From positions 6,726,501 through 6,790,500 of the forward strand of contig JALIGW010000016.1 in assembly GCA_023053685.1 (NCBI GenBank): DNA of 64,000 bases, read 5' to 3'. The notes under the pieces are model-generated. The model did no database searches, was not told where the DNA came from, and saw only the letters and a list, made by a program, of their open reading frames with translations. The position numbers and the translations under genes were made by a program. How positions within the stretch are numbered: the stretch's first letter is position 1; each line of letters starts with the position of its first letter. Of this stretch, positions 11,887-23,583 are shown one piece after another. Origin of the DNA: Diadophis punctatus similis. Lineage: Eukaryota > Chordata > Lepidosauria > Squamata > Dipsadidae.

Positions 11887-13318
11887 GATTTATTTATTTT
11901 ATTTATTTATTATTTGTTCTTCTATGCCGCCCTACTCCCGAGGGACTCAGGGCGGCGTACAACAATTGTATAAGAACATTAATAATAAGCAATAGTTTAA
12001 AAACAACAGTTAAAAGATATACAAAAGTTAAAAAAAGGTTCACAATCAGCCATACCAAGGGGGGAATTCAGATGGATTTAGTCTTTCCCCCCTGCCTGCA
12101 GGAAGAGCCATGTCTTGACGGCTTTCTGGAAGGCCAGCAGGGTGGGGATGGTTCGGGTCTCTGGGGGAAGTTGGTTCCAGAGCGCAGGGCCCCCCACAGA
12201 GAAGGCCCTCCCCCTAGGGCCCACCAACTGGCATTGTTTGGCTGACGGGACCTGGAGGAGGCCCACTCTGTGGGCCCTAACTGGTCGAAGGGAAGTATGA
12301 GGCAGAATGCGGTCCCGAAGGTGCCCTGGTCCTAGGCCATGTAGGGCTTTAAAGATGGTGATCAACACCTTGAATTGTACCCGGAGACCGATGGGCAACC
12401 AATGCAGCTGGCGGAGTATAGATGTAACGTGGGTGTACCTAGGCACACCCACCACAGCACGCGCAGCCACATTTTGCACCAACTGAAGTCTCCGAATACT
12501 CTTCAAGGGTAGCCCCATGTAGAGCGCATTGCAGTAGTCCAAGCGAGAGGTGACAAGGGCATGAGTGACCGTGAGTAGAGCCTCCTTCTCCAAGTATGGC
12601 CGCAATTGGTGCACCAGGCGAACCTGTGCATAGGCCCCCCCTAGCCATAGCTGTAAGGTGTTGCTCTAATTTTAGCTGTGGATCTAGAAGGACCCCCAAA
12701 TTGCGGACTTGTTCCGAAGGAGTCAATTTCACTCCCTCCAGAACCAGGGAGGGACCGTTGTCTTGGTCCTTAGGAGGCAATATCCAAAGCCACTCAGTCT
12801 TGTCGGGGTTGAGTCTGAGTCTGTTTCTCCCCATCCAGGTCCTAACGTCGTCCAGGCATCGGCACATTACATCAGCTGCCTCACTGAATTGAGACGGGGT
12901 GGTGATGTACAGCTGGGTGTCGTCAGCGTACTGATGGAAACTCACCCCATGTTTCCGGATGATCTTCCCCAGCGGTTTCATGTAGATGTTGAACAAGATG
13001 GGCGAGAGAACCGAACCCTGAGGCACCCCACATAACAGGGGCCTAGGGGACGATCTCTGGCCACCTGTTAACACCGACTGCGTCCTATCGGTGAGATAAG
13101 AGGAGAACCACCGCAAAACGGTGCCTCCCACTCCCAACTCACCGAGACGACGCAGAAGGATACCATGGTCGATGGTATCGAAAGCCGCTGAGAGGTCAAG
13201 TAGCACCAGGATGGAGGAATTTCCACCATCCCGGGCTCGCCAGAGATCATCCATCAGGGCGACCAAGGCAGTTTCAGTACTGAAGCCGCGCCTGAAACCC
13301 GACTGATAGGAGTCTAGA
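11887..13318 (-). mobile_element. L2/CR1-clade LINE, 5'-truncated, with broken reverse transcriptase
   Basis: On the minus strand this reads through the C-terminal two thirds of a non-LTR reverse transcriptase. An open frame from 13266 covers MVALMDDLWRARDGG, the AFDTIDH motif, GVPQGSVLSP and the catalytic QYADDTQLY (YADD codons near 12919-12930). A shift into another frame near 12600-12660 continues with the family C-terminus (SRLDYCNALYMGLP ... GGPALWNQLPPETR) to 12078. The 3'UTR carries a gccgccctgagtccctcggg hairpin and ends in an A+T tail (aataaataaataa) at 11887. The frameshift and the missing N-terminal endonuclease make it inactive. Confidence 0.9.
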
Positions 13319-14435
13319 TGATGAAAGAAACAGAATATTTAAACAGATTTGAAACTGCGGTCACATTTACAAATGTCAATAAAGGCTGGGCAGAGTCATA
13401 AGCTAGCTAGCTGGTCTCAAATAATTTATGGGGGGTGGTCTCCAATTTATTTGGCACTAGACAAATTTTGAAAATTGGGGTGGGAAAATATGGGCTGTCT
13501 TGTATATTTTATGCTACCTATTTTGCTCTGGAAATTTTATGTACCGCCAAGAGTTGTATGATTGTGGTGGCATACAATTATTTCCAAAAGAAGGTTTAGG
13601 TGAAGGCCCAATAGCTGTGGTGATTCCAGGTTTAAGACTTCTAAACAAGCATCAGTACCTTGAATTGAGTCTTGCAACGCATTGGAAACAGCTGCAGTTA
13701 ATGTTAGAGTGGTATAATGGTCATGCAATAGTTAATATGGTATTTTCCTCTTTTCTGAGATGAAGGTCCTGCAGCTGTTGCTTGCTTTCTCTCTGGAATC
13801 TTATTCTTGGTCAATTGTAGACATAGACAGAAATTGAATAATATTGCTGCAGCTGCTTTGCATGGAAATGCCTGACCTTTTGGATGTTTCATCTAGCTGA
13901 TTCTTTTGCCTCCAGCAGGCACTGAACAATTCAAAAATTGTACCCTACCATTTTCAAACTCAAAGCAAACTGATGGTGTATGAATTAACAAGCCTCTCTT
14001 CTAATGGTCTAGTATGTTGACAGTCTAAATTCCAATCTTGCAGCTGTTCAGGCTGTATCATAAGAATATATTCAAAGAGGAGTTCTATTTTTCCCTTCTC
14101 TCAGGATTTTAATATTCCCTTCCTTCTCCGTCATTTGTTGTGTTCTGTCTGTATGTTATGTACAAGTTGGTTTGGAATGTCCTGGCAGCTTTAGCGGAGA
14201 TTTAAAGACTGCAAGGGAGTCTGACCGGAGAGCTGTGGAAGGATTAGTACACTGCAGATAAAAATAATAATTCATTTCTAAAGCCACCGATTCAAGAAGA
14301 CTCAAGAGGACATGCAGAATAAAAACCACAATAAGAAGACAAAACCAGAACAGAAAAACCAATGTATTGTCTCCCCGATTGTTTCTGGGTACCATCAGCT
14401 GGCGGTACCTTGAAAGAGGTACCTGCCCTTTAAAT

Positions 14436-14568
14436 CAGGGGTATCCAACCTTAGCAACTTTAAGACTTGTGGACTTCAACTCCCAGAATTCTGGGAGTTG
14501 AAGCTGGCTGAGGAATTCTGGGAGTTGAAGTCCACAAGTCTTAAAGTTGCCAAGGTTGGAGACCCCTG
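14436..14568. mobile_element. Palindromic hAT-type MITE, 133 bp
   Basis: This is an almost complete inverted repeat: each arm contains caactttaagacttgtggac and ttcaactcccagaattc, and the arms meet at a short ctggctgagg centre. The ends are caggggtatcc and ggagacccctg. Flanking octamers ctttaaat and atttaaat match at seven of eight positions. The same element, with clean duplications, occurs at 45419-45549 and 47765-47895. Confidence 0.88.
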
Positions 14569-14718
14569 ATTTAAATCATCAATCCCCCTGGGATTAAATT
14601 GGCCTTGACCATGTTGGCCTTTCATAAGATCAGGTCTTATAAAATTATCATTCTCTTCCCATCTTTCAAAGAGGGATAATTTGATAATACAAACCCCAAA
14701 GGCATTTGTGCTATAATA

Positions 14719-15117
14719 CAGATAGTCCTCAAATTACAACTGTAATTGAGCCTGGAATTTCAGTCATAGGTCATAGGAAACACTGAGCGGGTCACCATGA
14801 GACCAGGCCCAGTTTTGTGTCCTTTTTGTGGCACTCATTAGGCAAACGGGGCGGTTGTTAAGCATACTCATTGTATCCAGTGAACGTTTTTCGCTGAACA
14901 GATGGAAACACCAATTTCTAGCAATATATATATATATCATAAGTCATAGTCACATGATCACGGGACACTGCAAATTACAAGCCGGTTTCCAAGTGCCCAA
15001 AATGGGGGAAGGGAGTATTGTCAGAACTTTGAAACTGGGTCATAAGTAGCTCTTGGAGGTTCCTCATAAATTTGAACATTTGCTAAGGTACTGGTCATAA
15101 GTCGAGGACTACCTGTA
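14719..15117 (+). mobile_element. DNA-transposon-like element with GGTAGTCCTCGACTT-type ends, divergent interior
   Basis: The left end cagatagtcctcaaattac and the right end cataagtcgaggactacctg form an inverted repeat. The interior differs from the common family: there is no catttagtgacc block, but ggaatttcagtcataggtca and a short (TA)n at about 14925. It is probably a subfamily. No clear target duplication is visible. Confidence 0.7.
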
Positions 15118-15171
15118 GTGTAATGGGTGGAAGAAAGGCTAACTGCACAAACTAGGAATCATTCCCTACAC

Positions 15172-15846
15172 CAGTGCTTCTCAATTATTTTCTGTTACGC
15201 CCCACCCCCCAGGAAGAAGTAAACATTTCGTGCCCCCACAACTCTCCAATCTGGGCCCCAATGGAATTTTAATGTTAATATTTATTATTTTACTTATTAT
15301 AAGCTGCAAGCAAACTATTGGCTGGGGAAGGCTGCTCTACCCACTTACCTGGGAGTAAGTCACACTGAACTCAGTGAAGCCTGTTTTCGGTTAGGCAGGC
15401 ATAGGCTACCGTGGTTAGGGACCCTCTTTTGACACGGGGCCAGGCCAACTTAATCAAGCTGAAGTTTTGAGGTCACCGGCCTGGCCCATAAGCGCCGCCT
15501 CTGCCGGGCATTCACAGCGAATGGTGTGGGAAGGAGGCTTTAGGATGCCGTTCGAAGCTTTCACCCAGCTGCAGAGGATGCTCCTCCTTGTCCAGCAGCA
15601 GGTTCGCCACGCCGTTCATGGCTATCGCGGCGCCCGCCGAGAACAACAAGAACCCACGCAGCTGCCCTGCCCCGCCTGGCCACCTTCTTTTCCGGGCTCG
15701 GAGCAGCGTGCAACTGGGAAAACACTCCCCGTCCTGGGGAATCGATCGAGAGGGACCATGTATGTTCCCCGGTGTCACACGTGCCCCCTGGCATCGCTCC
15801 GCACCCCCCCCCCAGGGGGGCGCGCCCCACTATTTGAGAAGGACTG
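15172..15846. mobile_element. 675-bp hAT-type element with GC-rich coding-like interior
   Basis: The ends are cagtgcttctcaattatttt and tttgagaaggactg, with a perfect 8-bp duplication, ccctacac, at 15164-15171 and 15847-15854. About 15300-15460 is ordinary A+T-leaning sequence. About 15470-15800 is sharply GC-rich. On the minus strand of that block an 88-codon frame (15778-15512) contains a hydrophobic segment, GFLLFSAGAAIAMNGVANLL, followed by a charged DKEEHPLQLGE stretch. It looks more like a piece of a real membrane-protein exon than random sequence, but I do not recognise it. No transposase is present. Confidence 0.85.
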
Positions 15847-17048
15847 CCCTACACCAATTCCTAAGTTCAGCTGGATCAGAAGGGCTATTTTTTTTTTCAT
15901 AGAAGAAGTAGGGGAAAACTGTTTGTACAGAATAATGTAAAGATCCACATTGAAGCAATACCTTTTTGTTAGATGAATTCAGACTTTTTGATTCTGGACT
16001 CTGTCAAGGAAAACGGCAAACACAGCAAAAAGTAGATGGAAAGAAAAGAACTGGCAGACATTCAAGCCGTATCTGTATTTTGTTACAGACTCTGGATGAA
16101 ATGTGGGAGTGAGCTACAGACATTCATACAGGGTTCCAATCAGGTGCGAAGAGAGTGTCCAGTTGCATCAAAATTCTTTGAATGACTGCTAGGGAGAAGA
16201 AGCAAGCACATATCGTACAATTCACCAATTCAGAGTAATCTCGAGTCTTTAGCAAACATACATAGATCCTTTCCAGGGGGCTGGGGGTAAAAGATAAAGA
16301 AGGGGGAAATGGAGATTGTTTAAAATGTTTTATTAGATGATCAAAGATGAATTCTCAAAAAAAAAACCTGCCTTGATATATTTCAAAAACAAAATGAGCC
16401 ACGGGAGTGAAAACATTTTTCCCAGCTGGGTTCTCTCTCCTGAGATCTTGACTGGGGAGAGATAGACTTTATCATCCATCATCCATCGAGAGCTGAACAC
16501 TTAACTGGAGAAGGCTGATGGAGACAATTCGAGGACAGATTGTGGAGAAATGAAGCAGCAGATGGTGGACGGAAGAGCAAAGTGTGGGAGGCATCCGTGC
16601 CTGAGGAAATAATCAGCAAGAGATAAGGAACGGCAGATAGCAAAGAGAAAGCACAGAGGTTCAAGAAAATTACCAGGATCCGCATAAGAAGAGAGGGACG
16701 AAGAAAACAGGATGCAGAAATGGAGAGTCTCAGATGGCAACTGGTTTAGGAGTTTGTTACCCACACCAGAAGCTCTTACGATGCAGCTCAATTTGTAAGG
16801 GAGAGGAAGGAAGGGTTTGGGTTTGTGTATGTGTTGAATGGGATACTTTTGCTATAAAATTATGCCCCGTAGTTCTGTTCTCTAAGCTAATAAAAGTTAT
16901 GCATAAGCTGTGTATCCCACACAGATAGAAAGTTCCCAATGAAGAGTATGATTTAAATAGAGCCCATTCAGATCAGCTAACCATAAGGATTTATTGCCTT
17001 TAATGTTTTTCTGAAGGTCATATTAAAGATAAAAAATGAGACTCTTTA

Positions 17049-17466
17049 ACAGAATAACAGAGTTGGAAGGGACCTTGGAGGTCTTCTAGTCCAACCCCCA
17101 GCTCAAGCAGGAGACTATACTATTTTCAGATTTGTCCAATCTCTTCTTAAAAACTTCCAGTATTGGAGTACCCACAACTTTTGGAGGCAATTGTTCCATT
17201 GATTAATTATTCTCACTGTCAGGAAATTTCTCTTTAGTTCTTGATTAGTTTCCATCCATTGCTTCTTGTCCTGCTTTCAGGTGCTTTGGAGAATAGGATG
17301 GCCTCTCTTGGTGTCAGCCTCTTCGATATTGGAATACTGCTATCATATTACCTCTCCTCCTCCTTTTCGCTAGACTAGATATACCCAATTCCTGCAACCG
17401 TTCTTCATATGTTTTAACTTTCAGTCCCCTAATCATTTTCATTGCTCTTCTTTGCACTCTTTTTTA
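17049..17466 (-). repeat. CR1 LINE 3' end
   Basis: Read in + orientation it starts agaataacagagttggaagg and continues with the reverse of the CR1 3' region to ctcttctttgcactctttt. That is the usual squamate CR1 3' end on the minus strand. It is 5'-truncated and has no coding sequence. Confidence 0.9.
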
Positions 17467-17737
17467 TATTGTGGTGACTAAAATACTTTAATAAGACAAT
17501 AATTTAATAATTAACATTAAAACTCATAATACTAAATTTCATTCAACTTTGCAAAGGAGCCTTTTTTTATTTTAAAAATATTTGTGTATTCTATGTGTGA
17601 TAACCATGCTTACCCCCTAAATCGTTGATTTTGTCACTAGTCATCACATATATCCATAAACTGTGTTACTGCTAGAGTGGCACAAGCTTCAGTCCATACT
17701 TTTTATTGTCATTCTGCAATTATTTATAATTATGCCC

Positions 17738-17871
17738 CGTAGTTCTGTCCCCCAAAATAAGACATCCCCTGATAATAAGCCCAATCGGGCTTTTGAGTGC
17801 ATGGCAATAAGGCCAAGTGCTTATTTCAGGGTTCAAAAAAAAGAAGACAGGGTCTTATTTTCAGGGAAACA
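17738..17871. mobile_element. Relic of a CCGTGTTTCCC / GGGAAACACGG element
   Basis: The words cccccaaaataagacatccc, gataataagcccaatcgggc and gggtcttattttcagggaaa, then cacg, mark the family that is complete at 35067-35301. The left terminus is eroded. Confidence 0.7.
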
Positions 17872-17942
17872 CGCTTTGCTCGGGCTAGTTCAATTTACCT
17901 ACCACTTCTTTTGAATGCTTTGGGTAGGCTTATCAGTTTCTT

Positions 17943-18285
17943 CAGGGGTGGGTTCTAACTTACCTCGCTGCTGGTTCACTTCCTCCCGCGCTACGTGGGC
18001 GCGCCGCGCGCATGCACAGTGCCAAAAAAATTAAAAATAAATTTTAAAAAGCGCCAAAAACAAGATGGTGATGCATGCGCAGTGCCAGGAACTCGGCTTC
18101 TGCACATGCGCAGAAGAAAAAAACCCAGAAAAAATATTTTAAAAATGTTAAAAAAAAAATTTAAAAGATGGCAGCGCCCACGGACCGGCACCAACAGAAC
18201 CGGTTCTGTGACATCATCGTGACATCACCAGCGGTTTGCTACCGGTTCACGCGAACCGGTCCAAACCGGGAGGAACTCACCTCTG
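17943..18285. mobile_element. hAT-type MITE, GGTGGGTT family, 343 bp
   Basis: The ends are caggggtgggttctaactta and gaggaactcacctctg. The 8-bp duplication agtttctt is perfect at 17935-17942 and 18286-18293. The interior has gcgcgcatgcacagtgcc, a poly-A-rich middle and an accggttctgtgacatcat block shared with relatives. Confidence 0.9.
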
Positions 18286-19164
18286 AGTTTCTTTGAGTTC
18301 TTTGGAAAAACATTTTAGCAGGAAAAAAAAGGTAGGACAACATTCTGTAAGGATATAAACTTTAATTAATTAATATTCAGTGTATACCAGGGAATTTATA
18401 TAAGGCTTATGCATTTCTTCAAGTTATTCTGTGAGCAGTTGTACACACAACTGATGGATTTCTTGTGTTCTGTCTGACAGGATTATTCTCTTTGAATCCT
18501 AAGAAGATAAGACAGAACAGATTTTGTACATAATTTACGTTTTTCTCTGTGACAACGGAGAAAGATTAATAGGATCTAGTCATTTCAAAAGTAGTAACTG
18601 CAATGCTGAAATGGTTAACATATTATACTTTTTATAAACACAATGTCAGCCAGTAGTATTTTGTTATAAATACAGTGTTTGGCAAAAGTATGTATGGTAA
18701 AATTAGCAAAATGCATCATTGATGCTAATGATGGAGAATAACCTCATCACAGAAGTTCATTGGAAGTGCTATCCAGACAGATTACTTACCCTGAAAGTTG
18801 AGGTCAAAACGTTGCTATCAAGTGTATTTGTGTTTGTGGCTGTGGGAGAATGCAATAGAATGAATGGTTGCTATTTATGATGTGATGTAATTACACTCTG
18901 GCAGCTGAACACATGGAGAGTGTGTCTGGATGATAACTAGTAGAACATCATTGGAGGGGGAAAACCTGTTGTCACAACTCATTACTCTTAAAAAGCCACG
19001 TATCAATCATTATTTTTAATTGCAGATAAACAAGCAAGTGCATCTTGCTTGAATGCCATTTTGCATATGTTCTACTTTACAGATGAAAATATAGCATCTG
19101 AGATCCCTGAACATGGTTGTGATATTTTTCTCATCAGAATTGAATGAAATGAAGTAATAAAGTA

Positions 19165-19510
19165 ATGAAAAGAAGGACTAGGGATGACATGATAGCAGTG
19201 TTCTAATATTTCACGGGCTGCCACAAAGAAGAGAGGGTCAACCTATTTTCCAGAGCACCTGGAGGCAGGATAAGAAGCAATGGATGGCACCTAATCAAGG
19301 AGAAAAGCAACCTAGAACTAAGGAGAAATTTCCTGATAGTTAGAACAATTAATCAGTGGAATGATTTGCCTACAGAAATTGTGGGTGCTCCAACACTCGA
19401 GGTGTTTAAGAAGAGATTGGACAACCATTTGTCTGAAATGGTATAGGGTTTCCTGCCTAAGCAGGGGGTTGGACTAGAAGACCTCCAAGGTCCCTTCCAA
19501 CTCTCTTATT

Positions 19511-19513
<3 letters not shown>
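19165..19513 (+). repeat. CR1 LINE 3' end
   Basis: The forward-strand CR1 3' region runs from gatgacatgatagcagtgtt through caacactcgaggtgtttaag to cccttccaactctcttattc. It ends directly at the (GA)n microsatellite at 19513. Confidence 0.9.

Positions 19514-19563
<50 letters not shown>
19513..19563 (+). repeat. (GA)n microsatellite
   Basis: About 25 uninterrupted ag dinucleotides lie between two CR1 3' ends that face each other. Confidence 0.95.
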
Positions 19564-19567
<4 letters not shown>

Positions 19568-19576
19568 ATGAATGTT

Positions 19577-19651
19577 TTTAACAGAATAGCATATTGGAAG
19601 GGATCTTGGAGGTCTTCTAGTCCAACCCCTTGCTCAAGCAGGAGACTCTAT
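19577..19651 (-). repeat. CR1 LINE 3'-terminal fragment
   Basis: acagaatagcatattggaag, ggatcttggaggtcttctag and caagcaggagactctata are the reverse of the CR1 terminus. It is cut off at 19651 by a GTGATGG-type MITE end. Confidence 0.85.
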
Positions 19652-19809
19652 ACCAGTGATGGTGAACCATTTTTTCCTCGGGTGCCAAAATAGCGCGCGT
19701 GCTGTCGCACGCATGTGCGTGCCCACACCCATAATTCAAATGCTGGCTGGGGAATTCTGGGAGTTGAAGTCCAAACATCTTCAAGTTGCCAAGGTTGGGA
19801 AACACTGAT
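19652..19809. mobile_element. Fused MITE fragments
   Basis: 19652-19728 is the right end of the GTGATGGCGAACC family in reverse (cagtgatggtgaacc, ttttcctcgggtgcc). 19735-19809 is the right half of the palindromic MITE (ggggaattctgggagttgaa ... gttgggaaacactg). The flanking octamers ctctatac and atgtagag do not match, so this is a junction of two truncated elements. Confidence 0.6.
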
Positions 19810-20098
19810 GTAGAGGATGGGAAGCTTTTTTTAAGAAACATTGCTCTCAGCTGACTCAGTTGAGTTTTACATCCAGTGGCAGAGCCAGAACAAAACCGGG
19901 GAAAAACAGCTTTTCCTCTACGCATTCCATAGCTTCCTTAATTGTTTGCACAGCCATAAGTTGCTGAGGACTTTTCAACTCAGCATTAAGTGCTCTTCTG
20001 AAGCCAGGTTTTCAAAAATATTTTTGGCATGTTTTTAAGATTTAACAATATCAGAACCAGTTCTTTCCTTTTGCAAAATCTTATTTCTTTTGTGGCAA

Positions 20099-20310
20099 GT
20101 AAAGGTGAAGGACTCCTTGCGGATTTTACTATGCTAATCGTTGCCAATCATGGGGGGCGGGGCTCTTCTCCATTTCAAGGCCATTGAGCCTGCACTGTTA
20201 GAAGACATTTCCACAGTCATGTGGCCAGAGTGATCATCATATAGCTTAATTACTGCTGGTCTATTTTCCAAGTGTCTTAACTGTTGAGCCACCTCGCCGC
20301 CTCTTTTGTG
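20099..20310 (-). repeat. Sauria-SINE-like relic (Bov-B-type tail)
   Basis: In + orientation it begins taaaggtgaaggactcc, the reverse of an ACCTTTA-type tail. It continues with the Bov-B-like ggggggcggggctcttctcc block and an acagtcatgtggccagagtg segment, and ends with gttgagccacctcgccgcc, the reversed tRNA-like head. The middle is partly deleted. The name rests on memory of the squamate SINE. Confidence 0.6.
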
Positions 20311-20699
20311 GCAAATATTTGTTGTATATTGCTGAATGGATTCACCACCATTAATTTGTTGCTCCTCTTTCAAAAATAATACTTCATACAGTTGATGAAA
20401 TGGACTTATGTCTGTCAGAGTTTCTGTAATATTGAATTATTCTTTAAAGTGCCACCATATTTTTCTGTTGCTTTTCATATAACAAATTATTGTTGGGAAT
20501 TCTAATATTTCCTTTTCCTTTAATGCAAACCTTCTACAAAGGACCAATGTTGGACCAATTAAGAATATTGAGCTGGACGATTTAATTTATTTTGTGGCAT
20601 TCAGGATCGAAACATGAATGGAGGATATTGCTAAGATGGAATCTAATTTTGTGAGGCTCACTGAAGCACAAACTTAACTGACGCCATTTTAGCCTAGGG

Positions 20700-20820
20700 C
20701 AGTGTTTTTCAACCTTGGCCCCTTGCAGATGGGTGGACTTCAACTCCCAGCTTTGCTGGCTGGGGAATTCTAGGAATTGAAGTCCACCCATCTTCAAGGG
20801 GCCAAGGTTGAGAAACACTG
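20700..20820. mobile_element. Palindromic hAT-type MITE, 121 bp
   Basis: The ends are cagtgtttttcaaccttggc and gccaaggttgagaaacactg, a perfect or near-perfect inverted repeat whose arms carry tggacttcaactcccag. The flanking octamers gcctaggg and ccctagtg agree at six of eight positions. Confidence 0.8.
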
Positions 20821-21026
20821 CCCTAGTGTGTTGTGAGAGCCCATCCTATGTTCATTATTTTATGGTTCAGTGTCCATGCAAGTCCAGGAAATTAGGTTAG
20901 TTAAGTAAACCATGATTCTGCTAATAACGAGTAAGTCTGAACTTGTGTAAAAGATTGGCTAACTTGCAATATATTCACTCATAGTCCAGTTTGCTGTTGT
21001 TTGTCCAGCAGCAAACAGCAATCAAA

Positions 21027-21197
21027 TGTCATCAGGGATGGGTTCCTCCTCGTTCAGACTGGATCTCCCGAACCAGTAGCGACTCGCTGGTGATGTCACT
21101 GTCGGTGCCGTTCCGTGCGCGCCACCATCTTTTTTTTTTTCAATTTTTTCCCTTTCCGCGGCTTGAAAAAGGGCCCTCCCACCCGCCTGGGTAAATT
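21027..21197. mobile_element. GGTGGGTT-family MITE, left part only
   Basis: cagggatgggttcctcctcg, then accagtagcgactcgctgg, gatgtcactgtcggtgccg and a poly-T interior match the left halves of the copies at 9629 and 17943. No right end is visible. Confidence 0.65.
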
Positions 21198-21941
21198 CTG
21201 ACCTTTATTTCTTCCTCCGAAGCACAGAAACCTTTTCAAAAGCCTTTTTATGAGTTCAGGCAGCCATTGTCTACTAGCTTACCTCATTCCCATGCTTGTT
21301 GACGCCTTCAGAAAATTTGAAAAGGTCAGAGTGGCAACTATGTTGATGATTCCTTAATAAGCTTTATCTTCCTATAAACCTGATCATTTTTACTCTAATA
21401 ACACTTGGCACCAATTTACCCAGAACAGATGTTTCCTGGATCTTTCTTGGTTCCTGTATAAAAATGAACCACTGCCCGGTCCTGTTCTGAAGGTCATATC
21501 ACATATATTTGCTAAAGGATCAGCATGTTTATGTTTTAGTGCTTTAAAATCCCTTGGATGGATTCCATCTGAACCAGAGGAATTATTTGTTTTTCATTTG
21601 CCTGTTCAACGTAAAATGTATCTTGTCAGCACAATCTTTCCTCAGATTTCTCTCATTAAATTATCAGTTCAGATACGGATATTTGCACTAGGATACTATG
21701 TGCTGACTACTAAATTACTTTGGGGACATGTCCTAGTTATATTGCTCTTATATAGGAATTTGCCCATCTATAATTTCTAGTTTATAATATGACATTGGAC
21801 CATCTTTCTGAAGTGCAAAGGATGGTATTTCCCATAGACTTTTATGCTGAGATGACTAAATGCCCCTATTTGTCTTCTTGTCATAAACTTTCTTTTTAAC
21901 CCTGTAGCTCTGGTCTCCCAAGCACCCCAATCTCCCTCCCC

Positions 21942-21943
<2 letters not shown>

Positions 21944-21993
<50 letters not shown>

Positions 21994-21999
21994 ATGCAC
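21944..21999 (+). repeat. (CA)n microsatellite
   Basis: A run of about twenty ca dinucleotides that degrades into cacgcacacgcacatgcaca. Confidence 0.9.
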
Positions 22000-22562
22000 A
22001 ATTTTGGCTCAAAGACTTTTAACACCCACTTCTGAACACTTAGACAGGATGCCTTTATGGAAATATCTCTGCAATATGTGTTGTCTTCTGTGAGCACTTG
22101 GCTTCTTTGATTTCCCTGCTTTATAATGTGTTTATGTCCTACTTTTTAATAGTCAAACATTTTACCTGAATTCTGCAGAGATGATTGATGCCAAACCAGA
22201 TGTTTTCCAGCTCATTTCATTTTCCTGGCTGGGGATGGGATGGATCTGCTAGTAATTCCATCCTGTTTTAAATTGTTACCTTCTTTTTAAACATAGTCTT
22301 AGTTCCACAGTGACTATCAAATTAGATTCTGCCCATGCATTCATTCACACTCCTCAGGTTTGTCCGGTAGCTGATTCTGCATATGTGCTATGTAACATTT
22401 CAGTTAAATATAGCTTGATCCCCTCAACTTCCTGTTTAGAAACCTGCACTTGGCTTCCAGAACCTCAAAAATCACAATTACATGGGTTCCACATTATTTA
22501 CGGCAATGTGCATCATGACTGCTGAATCAGTCGCAGAACTATTTACCAAGCTAAAGTGAGAT

Positions 22563-23008
22563 CAGCGGCGGGTTGCTTGCTTACCGGTGTCAGTGCGCTG
22601 CACGTGCATCTCCATGTTTCGGACGTGCGTGCGCTTGCTATGCGCGCATGTCCCCTCGTGTGATTTTGCTTCTGCTCATGCGTGGAAGCAAAATTGCGCC
22701 AAAATCTCACAAGGGTCTCTCGCGCGTGCACGCGCGAGAGATTTCAGTGCGATTTTGCTTCCGCGAATGCACAGAAGCGAAATCTCGCCGAAATCTCCCG
22801 CACGCGCACGTCCCCTCGCAAGATTTCGGCACGATTTTGCTTCCGTGCATGCGCAGAAGCAAAATCGCCCAAAAATTCACAGAAAAAGATGGCGACGCGC
22901 GCGACGGACCAGCAGAGAGGGCTCCGGAGCGGTCGCGCACAAATTGCACAATCGGCCGCTCCTTACTGGAGGTGCGCACCTGACAGCTCCAGCAGGAACC
23001 CACCTCTG
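22563..23008. mobile_element. hAT-type MITE, GGTGGGTT family, 446 bp, CpG-rich
   Basis: The ends are cagcggcgggttgcttgctt and aggaacccacctctg. Flanking octamers agtgagat (22555-22562) and aatgagat (23009-23016) match at seven of eight. The interior is an array of related segments of the type gattttgcttccgcgcatgc alternating with its complement, which yields overlapping open frames in several phases. These are structural, not coding. Confidence 0.87.
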
Positions 23009-23364
23009 AATGAGATGTGTAGTTTTGTGCTATCATGCAGCATGACTTTTACAAATCCTGCTGTCTTTTTCTCTGTCAAATTGTCTACTGCTATGAAATC
23101 TCAGAAGCATAGCCATGACAAAAGAGAGTATCAGTTCCTCACCAAGGAATGGAGCACTTCTAATATTTTTCCCCCTTTGGAATGACAGTTTTCATACAAA
23201 AAAGCCAAAAACCTCCATAACAACAGATGAATTGTTAACCTGCTAATGAAATGACATCGTCTTATCCCTGCAGACCCTCAGCCTCTGAATATTTCCATTT
23301 CTCCACATCAGTTTTCCTGAGAAAGAAGTCAATCCAGAAAACACTATACAAGAATATTCTAGAT

Positions 23365-23498
23365 CAGGAGTGTCAAACTCTCAGCCCACAGGCTAGATGT
23401 GTCACACACTGGGCACAGCCACGCCCAATTTAGTGAAGGGGGAAAAGTCATGATACGTCACATGATGCCGCCGTGACAACGCGGGTTTGACACCCATG
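23365..23498. mobile_element. hAT-type MITE, CAGGGGTGTCAAAC family, 134 bp
   Basis: The ends are caggagtgtcaaactc and gggtttgacacccatg. The 8-bp duplication ttctagat is perfect at 23357-23364 and 23499-23506. A relative is at 53148-53273. Confidence 0.87.
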
Positions 23499-23506
23499 TT
23501 CTAGAT

Positions 23507-23583
23507 CAGGGGTGGCCAAACTATGGTTCTTTGAGGACCTGTGGACTTCAACTCCCAGAATTCCTGAGCTAGCCATGCATACC
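23507..23583. mobile_element. Second MITE abutting the first
   Basis: caggggtggccaaactatgg begins exactly at the end of the ttctagat octamer of the preceding element, and the palindromic-MITE words ggacttcaactcccagaatt follow. The octamer atctagat at 23584-23591 could be the other copy of its duplication (seven of eight), but the right terminus is degraded. Confidence 0.5.

Noticed and set aside
12078..13266. A host gene with reverse-transcriptase-like protein
   Set aside because: The frame is shifted near 12600-12660, the N-terminus is missing and the 3' end is a LINE tail; a second 3' fragment occurs at 26842. It is a dead LINE.
22543..23185. Several overlapping open frames of 109-167 codons
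   Set aside because: They arise from repeated inverted segments of the 446-bp MITE and have Arg/Cys/His-rich compositions typical of palindromic CpG-rich DNA.
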